From Collinsella aerofaciens (GTDB lineage Bacteria; Actinomycetota; Coriobacteriia; Coriobacteriales; Coriobacteriaceae), in assembly GCF_028207065.1 (NCBI RefSeq), contig NZ_JAQLFP010000001.1, positions 102,077-166,076 of the forward strand: DNA of 64,000 bases, in the 5' to 3' direction. Below the pieces are notes generated by a model. The model did not search any database and was not told the DNA's origin. It was given only the letters and a program-made list of their open reading frames with translations. Every line of letters begins with the position of its first letter. Position 1 is the first letter of the stretch. The translations under genes were made by a program, and so were the position numbers. Shown one piece after another: positions 59,155 to 64,000 of this stretch.

Positions 59155-59291
59155 GCGCCCGGGAGGGCCGCATATGAAGTTTCCTGCTCTACAGTCCTGC
59201 GCAAGACGGAAAGCACATTAAGTGCTTTCCTTTGCGTGCGGAACTCGCGATAAACTTCATATGCGCCCCTCCCGGTCGCAAGCAAAAGGGC
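59143..59291. repeat. Structured palindromic element, copy A
   Basis: The outer arms 59143-59182 and 59252-59291 are inverted repeats (37 of 40 bases pair). They enclose a 69-nt core, 59183-59251. In the core, an inner hairpin GGAAAGCAC-ATTAA-GTGCTTTCC (about 59207-59230) and a helix CGCAA/TTGCG are flanked by unpaired CCTGCTCTACAGTCC on the left and GGAACTCGCGAT on the right. The reverse complement of the core of copy B matches at 59 of 69 positions, with all ten differences in stem or helix-junction positions. It lies between the two RNA-decay genes pnp and rnj. I do not recognise the family. Confidence 0.85.
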
Positions 59292-59415
59292 TGGTTAGTG
59301 CCGCTCGCTATTTAGCTAGACAGTCTATTCAGTAGTCAGATTTCAGATCTGTAGATAGCCGCAGCAGCATCTTCCCAGATAAAACCGACCAAAACAAACC
59401 TGTCCCTTTTTGGCA
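59292..59415. other. Spacer between palindrome copies A and B
   Basis: There is no gene here, and base composition is more AT-rich than the surroundings. It contains a small AAACCTG/CAGGTTT hairpin (59396-59420) around a T-run, which overlaps and would compete with the left arm of copy B. No clear promoter is visible on either strand. Confidence 0.5.
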
Positions 59416-59548
59416 GGTTTCCCGTGGGGCGGGCGCTGATGAAGTTTATCGCGAGTTCCGCACGAACAGGAGGCCACTTAATGTGGCCTCCGTCGTGAGC
59501 AGGACTGTAGAGCAGGAAACTTCATCAGCGCCCGCCCCACGGGAAACC
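59416..59548. repeat. Structured palindromic element, copy B (inverted relative to A)
   Basis: The outer arms 59416-59447 and 59517-59548 are a perfect 32-bp inverted repeat, different in sequence from the arms of copy A except for the last nine bases (ATGAAGTTT). The 69-nt core 59448-59516 has exactly the length of the core of A. The inner hairpin is GGAGGCCAC-TTAAT-GTGGCCTCC and a helix CACGA/TCGTG adjoins it. The two internal-loop sequences are the same as in A on the opposite strand. Orientation is head-to-head with A. Confidence 0.85.
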
Positions 59549-59736
59549 GGCGGGATAGACCAGTTCAGATGGGGCTTTGATGCATGGGTGGTCTGTTGTT
59601 GTGCAAATGGGTATCATACTGTGGTTATTGCATCGACTCTGCGATGCATATTTGTACGTTCCCGGCGGTCGGTTTGCCAGAAGCGCCCCGTCGGTTGTTC
59701 CAGACCCGTTTCGAAGAAAGGAAACCACACTTACCT

Positions 59737-61407
59737 ATGGCAGCTAAAAAATCATCTCCTTTGAAGATCATTCCGCTCGGCGGCCTTGACGGCATCGGCA
59801 AGAATATGACGGTCTTCGAGTGCGGCGACGACATGGTGCTCGTCGACGCCGGTCTTATGTTCCCGGATGACTCCCAGCCCGGTATCGACCTGGTGCTTCC
59901 CGACTACACCTATGTTCTGGAGAACGAGGAGAAGCTCCGCGGTATCATCGTTACTCACGGCCACGAGGACCACACCGGTTCGCTTCCGTACCTGCTGCAG
60001 GACCTCAACAACAAGGTGCCCATCTTCTCGAGCAAGCTGACGCTCGGTTTTATCGAGGGCAAGCTTTCTGAGTTCCGCATCCGCGCACCCAAGTTCCGCG
60101 AGGTCAAGGGCGGCAGTCATGTCAACCTCGGCGGCATCTCGCTCGACTTCTTCTCGATGACGCACTCCATCCCCGGCGCTCTGGGCGTGTTCATCCGCAC
60201 CAATCAGGGCACCGTTATGCACACCGGCGACTTTAAGCTCGACCAGACGCCCATCGATGGCGTCACGCCCGACTATGTCGCTATCAGCCGCTTTGCCAAG
60301 CAGGGCATCGACCTGCTGCTTTCCGACTCCACTAATGCCACGGTTCCCGGCTTTACCAAGTCCGAGGCCGAGGTTGGTCCCAACCTGCTGCACGCCATCA
60401 AGAACGCCCCGGGTCGCGTGTTCGTCGCATCGTTCTCGAGCCACATCCATCGTTTGCAGCAGATCTGCGATGCCGCCCGCAAGTGCGGCCGTAAGGTCGT
60501 TGTGACCGGTCGCTCCATGCTCACGAACACCCGCGTGGCGCGCGAGCTCGGTTATCTCAACATCGATGATGCCGATATCATCGATGCCTTCGATATTGAT
60601 AACCTGCCTGACGACAAGATCGTCGTCATGTGCACTGGTTCGCAGGGCGAGCCGCTGTCGGCCCTGTCCCGCATGGCCAATGGCGAGCACAAGACGCTCT
60701 CCATCCACGAGGGCGATACCGTTATCCTTTCGGCAACTCCCGTTCCTGGCAACGAGAAGGCCGTCCAGCAGGTCGTCAACAGCCTGGCCAAGCTCGGCTG
60801 CGACGTGTGGGATAAGAACCGCGCTCTCGTCCACGTCTCGGGTCACGGTAGCCAGGAGGAGCTCAAGCTCCTGATGGCCATGGCCAAGCCCACGTACTTT
60901 ATGCCGGTTCACGGTGAGGCCGTGCATCTGCGCGCCCATGCCCAGCTGGCCCGCAAGATGGGCATCAAGGACGATCATATCTTTATCCTCGATAACGGCG
61001 ACACGCTCGAGATGCGCGGTGGTATCGTCAAGCGCGGTACGCCCGTCGAGTCCGGTGTCGTTTACGTCGACGGCCTGCGTATCGGCGATACCGACCCCAT
61101 CGTCCTGCGCGATCGCCAGAAGCTCGCCAACGACGGTATGGTCACGGCCGTTGCCATCGTCTCCCTCAAACACAAGAAGATCGAGGCCATCGAGTTCTCG
61201 GGCCGCGGCGTCTCGTTTGCCATCGACGACCAGTTCTCCGAGGATGCCTCCGCGTCCATTATGAAGACGATCGAGAAGGGTAAGTTTAGCTTTACCAGCA
61301 GCGGTTCCGATGCCATTCGCAAGGCCGTGCGCGATTCGCTCTCTAACTTTATCTGGAGCCGTACGCGCACCCGTCCGATGATCATCCCGGTCGTCATGGA
61401 GGTTTAG
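59737..61407 (+). CDS. rnj: Ribonuclease J
   Basis: 556-residue metallo-beta-lactamase/beta-CASP ribonuclease with endo- and 5'-exonuclease activity. The zinc motif THGHEDHTG gives His74, His76, Asp78 and His79. Beta-CASP blocks include MHTGDFKLDQTPIDG, LLSDSTNATVPG, ASFSSHIHRLQQI and VHVSGHGSQEELKLLMAMAKPTYFMPVHGE. The J-specific C-terminal domain is present. ATG 59737 is the first start giving the family N-terminus; AAAGGA is about 14 nt upstream, a loose spacing. It is followed 1 nt later by ftsK. Confidence 0.95.
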   Translation: MAAKKSSPLKIIPLGGLDGIGKNMTVFECGDDMVLVDAGLMFPDDSQPGIDLVLPDYTYVLENEEKLRGIIVTHGHEDHTGSLPYLLQDLNNKVPIFSSKLTLGFIEGKLSEFRIRAPKFREVKGGSHVNLGGISLDFFSMTHSIPGALGVFIRTNQGTVMHTGDFKLDQTPIDGVTPDYVAISRFAKQGIDLLLSDSTNATVPGFTKSEAEVGPNLLHAIKNAPGRVFVASFSSHIHRLQQICDAARKCGRKVVVTGRSMLTNTRVARELGYLNIDDADIIDAFDIDNLPDDKIVVMCTGSQGEPLSALSRMANGEHKTLSIHEGDTVILSATPVPGNEKAVQQVVNSLAKLGCDVWDKNRALVHVSGHGSQEELKLLMAMAKPTYFMPVHGEAVHLRAHAQLARKMGIKDDHIFILDNGDTLEMRGGIVKRGTPVESGVVYVDGLRIGDTDPIVLRDRQKLANDGMVTAVAIVSLKHKKIEAIEFSGRGVSFAIDDQFSEDASASIMKTIEKGKFSFTSSGSDAIRKAVRDSLSNFIWSRTRTRPMIIPVVMEV

Positions 61408-61408
61408 T

Positions 61409-64000
61409 TTGGCGCGCGGATCTGCACAAAACGCCAAAGGCAATAAGGCCAATAACCAACCGGCATCTGCTAAGGGTGCCGGTTCCCATCTGCGTGCCAA
61501 TAAGGGCCATGAGGCAGACTTCGACGATTTTGAGCCCTTGGTCGAGCCTTCGGCCAATCGCGATATCGCCGGCGTGGTCATTGCCGTTTTGGCGATCGCT
61601 TCTTTCATTGCCGTGATCTCACCGGCAACAGCGCCCGTGACGGCTGCTGTTGCCGGGTTCTATCACCTGGGCTTTGGCCTGGGCGCCTACGTGCTGCCGA
61701 TCGTCATCTTGCTGTTTGCCGCCACGCTCTTTTTGGGTGAGGACTCGCCGCTCAACGTGCGCTCTGTTGCGGGCGGTGCCGTGGTCTTTATCGCCGTCGT
61801 CTCCATTCTTTCGCTGATGGTGCCGGGCACGAGCGATTCGTGCGACCTTATGTTTACGCCGCAGAACCTTTCCGTGTCGGGTGGCTACATTGGTGCGTTT
61901 ATTGCGAGTGCGCTGCAGAATGCCCTGGGTAAGCCTGTCGCGATGGTGGTCCTGTTGGGTCTGGCCGTCGTTGGTTTTGTCATCATTGGCTTTTCGGTGG
62001 GCGGTGTGCTGCGCTCTGCCCGCGATCGTGCGGCAGATTTTGCCGAACGCCGTCGTGCCGATGTCAACGCCAGCCCGTGGGGTGACGACGAAGCCCTGTC
62101 GGTGCCCGGCGTTGCCCGTCCGCACCTGAGCATTCTTCGTCAAAAGGGCTCCGATGCTGCCGTGACCACGGTCATGGGCAACGATGTGGACCCGGTTTTG
62201 GACGATGACGACGAGGACGATGACCCATTTGTCGACGTATCCGAGTCGGTTGAAGCCGAGCGCGCCAAGACCACGCTGCTGCCGCGCCGCCATGCCAAGA
62301 AGGGCAAGGCTGCGCCCAAGCTCAACACAAGCGAGCCCGACCCGTCTTGGTCCGATAGCGAGATTGAGCTCACCGAGGGTGACGACGAGGACGACGAGGC
62401 TCCGCTCGAGACCGCCAAGACAACCTTGCTGCCGCGTCGCCACGCCAAGCGCGGGCAGGTCACTGGACAGCTTTCGATGGAGGACGATCCGGACAAGATC
62501 GACGAGTCCGAGCCGCCGTTTGCCGTGAATCCCGTCTCGGCCGCACCTCAGATTCCCGACTTCCTGAAGCATCCCAAGGTTGCCGATGCGCCTGCCACGA
62601 GTGCTGTCGAATCGGCTGCGGCTCGTGATGGGGGAGTGGACGACGGCGCCGCAGATAACGAGGGCGAAGAAGAGGACGGCCTCAAGCTTCCGCCGCTCGA
62701 AATCCTACATGCCAACCCGCAGTCGGCTTCTGCCGCGTCTTCGGATAAGGAGCTGGAGCAGACCGCTGAGTCACTGCAATCCACCTTGCTTGAGTTTGGC
62801 CGCAGTGCCCGCGTGGTCGGCTGGATCGCCGGCCCCACGGTGACGACCTTTAAGCTGCAACCTGGCGAGGGCGAGCGCGTGAGCAAGATTTCGAGCCTCG
62901 AGGACGATATTGCGCTTTCGCTCGCCGCCCAGTCGGTTCGTATCTTTGCCCCGATCCCCGGCACCTCGCTCGTGGGCATCGAGATTCCCAACCGCAAGCG
63001 CCAGAACGTCAATCTGGGCGACGTGCTGCCCTATGTGAAGGGCGGTCCGCTCGAGCTTGCCATCGGCCGCGACGCCGAGGGCACGCCGGTCGTCGCCGAC
63101 CTCGCCAAGATGCCTCACCTGTTGATCGCCGGTACGACCGGTTCTGGTAAGTCGGTGATGATCAATTCCATCATCACGACCTTGCTCATGCGCGCCCTTC
63201 CCGAGGACGTTCGCCTGATCATGGTCGACCCCAAGCGCGTCGAGCTTGCGGGCTATAACGGTCTGCCGCATCTCTATGTGCCCGTGGTGACCGAGCCCAA
63301 GCAGGCCGCGAGCGCCCTGCAGTGGGCCGTGTCCGAAATGGAGCGCCGCCTGAAGGTATTCGAACGCCTCAACGTCCGTAAGATTTCGACCTATAACGAA
63401 AAGCAGGCCGCCGGCGAGTTTGAGCATTACGACAACCCGCCGCAAAAGATGCCCTACCTGGTCATTATCATTGACGAGCTCTCTGACCTGATGATGGTTG
63501 CCGGTAAGGATGTCGAGGCCTCGATCGTGCGTATTGCACAGCTGGGCCGCGCCGCCGGTATTCACCTGATCGTTGCCACGCAGCGCCCCAGCTCCAACGT
63601 GGTGACGGGCCTTATCAAGGCCAACATCACCAACCGCATCGCCTTTAACGTCGCCACGGGCATCGACTCGCGCGTCATCATCGACCAGATGGGTGCCGAG
63701 AAGCTCACCGGTTTGGGCGACATGCTGTTCTCCAAGGTCGACTGGGGCAAGCCCCGCCGTATCCAGGGCTGCTTTGTCTCGGACGACGAAATCAACGAGA
63801 TTGTCGAGTTCGTTAAGTCGCAGAGCGAGCCCGACTACCACGAGGAGATTCTGTCCGCCGTGGCGCCCGCTTCCATGTCCATGGCTGGTGGCGGCATTGT
63901 CCGCACCGGAGTCGCCGAGCCGCAAGACGATGATCCGCTCATTTGGGAAGCCGCCCATATTGTGGTGGAATCGCAGCTGGGCTCCACATCTGGCCTGCAA
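61409..64000 (+). CDS. ftsK: DNA translocase FtsK/SpoIIIE, cut by window edge
   Basis: The frame is open for 864 codons to the window end. The start is TTG 61409, one base after the rnj stop, with GGAGG 6 nt upstream. About 50 polar residues precede four or so membrane helices (IAGVVIAVLAIASFIAVI; LGAYVLPIVILLFAATLFLG; VVFIAVVSILSLMV; VAMVVLLGLAVVGFVIIGF). An acidic linker of about 250 residues follows, containing the repeated segment AKTTLLPRRHAK (twice). The motor has Walker A GTTGSGKS at 575-582, Walker B LVIIIDELSDLMM, and ATQRPSSNVVTGLIKANITNRIAF. The gamma domain lies beyond the edge. FtsK pumps the terminus at division, functionally linked to XerC. Confidence 0.95.
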   Translation, partial: MARGSAQNAKGNKANNQPASAKGAGSHLRANKGHEADFDDFEPLVEPSANRDIAGVVIAVLAIASFIAVISPATAPVTAAVAGFYHLGFGLGAYVLPIVILLFAATLFLGEDSPLNVRSVAGGAVVFIAVVSILSLMVPGTSDSCDLMFTPQNLSVSGGYIGAFIASALQNALGKPVAMVVLLGLAVVGFVIIGFSVGGVLRSARDRAADFAERRRADVNASPWGDDEALSVPGVARPHLSILRQKGSDAAVTTVMGNDVDPVLDDDDEDDDPFVDVSESVEAERAKTTLLPRRHAKKGKAAPKLNTSEPDPSWSDSEIELTEGDDEDDEAPLETAKTTLLPRRHAKRGQVTGQLSMEDDPDKIDESEPPFAVNPVSAAPQIPDFLKHPKVADAPATSAVESAAARDGGVDDGAADNEGEEEDGLKLPPLEILHANPQSASAASSDKELEQTAESLQSTLLEFGRSARVVGWIAGPTVTTFKLQPGEGERVSKISSLEDDIALSLAAQSVRIFAPIPGTSLVGIEIPNRKRQNVNLGDVLPYVKGGPLELAIGRDAEGTPVVADLAKMPHLLIAGTTGSGKSVMINSIITTLLMRALPEDVRLIMVDPKRVELAGYNGLPHLYVPVVTEPKQAASALQWAVSEMERRLKVFERLNVRKISTYNEKQAAGEFEHYDNPPQKMPYLVIIIDELSDLMMVAGKDVEASIVRIAQLGRAAGIHLIVATQRPSSNVVTGLIKANITNRIAFNVATGIDSRVIIDQMGAEKLTGLGDMLFSKVDWGKPRRIQGCFVSDDEINEIVEFVKSQSEPDYHEEILSAVAPASMSMAGGGIVRTGVAEPQDDDPLIWEAAHIVVESQLGSTSGLQ

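Noticed and set aside
59143-59548. Interpretation of the twin palindromes as a CRISPR array or an integron attC pair
   Set aside because: There are only two copies, in opposite orientation, with no regular spacers, cas genes or integrase nearby. I do not see attC core sites (GTTRRRY/RYYYAAC), so neither label is supported.
59143-59548. Interpretation of the palindromes as a retron ncRNA
   Set aside because: There is no reverse transcriptase gene within the window, and two inverted copies are not the retron layout.

Overview
This 64 kb window is high-GC, almost wall-to-wall coding chromosome from an anaerobic actinobacterium. It most resembles the Coriobacteriia, and Collinsella in particular. 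The evidence is an actinobacterial-type integration host factor (mihF) next to gmk, frequent GTG/TTG starts, a Firmicute-like gene order (trmFO-xerC-rpsB-tsf-pyrH-frr-uppS-cdsA-dxr-rseP-ispG-proS), RNase J, and an oxygen-independent metabolic profile (PPDK plus its regulator, AdhE, PyrK/PyrD type 1B, MEP isoprenoid genes). The genus is an inference; no rRNA gene is present.

Layout: 1-309 is the 5' part of dinB on the minus strand. 511-3001 is rpsP-khpA-rimM-trmD-lepB, followed by glyQS (3061-6072) and a PPDK regulator/ppdK pair (6107-10030) with a complex control region. 10241-11464 is rplS and rnhB. 11654-16863 is yraN-comM-dprA-trmFO-xerC. 17083-27210 is the translation, nucleotide, lipid and isoprenoid block ending in proS. 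27387-31600 is a minus-strand island: an APH-like kinase, adhE, a decayed REP-associated transposase element and rpmB. 32052-37375 is the pyrRBCKDF operon behind an attenuator-like leader. 37615-40025 is mihF-gmk-rpoZ-thiI. 40239-44293 is comEA-comEC-holA. 44427-56283 is rpsT, lepA, dus, hemW, two dnaJ genes, mtaB, phoH, ybeY, dgkA, era and recO. 56422-61407 is rpsO-pnp, a 640-bp non-coding region, and an RNase J gene. ftsK runs off the right end.

Most genes are housekeeping, but several non-coding signals stand out. (1) Between pnp and rnj lie two head-to-head copies of a structured palindromic element (59143-59291 and 59416-59548). They have identical internal-loop sequences, three compensatory base-pair changes in the inner stem and completely different but perfectly or nearly perfectly paired outer stems. 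This looks like an undescribed structured RNA or hairpin-DNA element. (2) A 20-bp motif (19/20 identical) sits about 72-76 bp before the start codons of both competence gene clusters (yraN-comM-dprA and comEA-comEC), suggesting a shared competence promoter or operator. (3) An identical 12-mer, TACCGTTTACCG, lies upstream of ppdK and on the presumed -35 of adhE, within a helically phased TTTACC cluster at ppdK. (4) Protein oddities include a site-2 protease with an inserted winged-helix-like segment, a DnaJ paralogue whose C-terminal domain is replaced by membrane helices, and a XerC frame whose best start is ATA.
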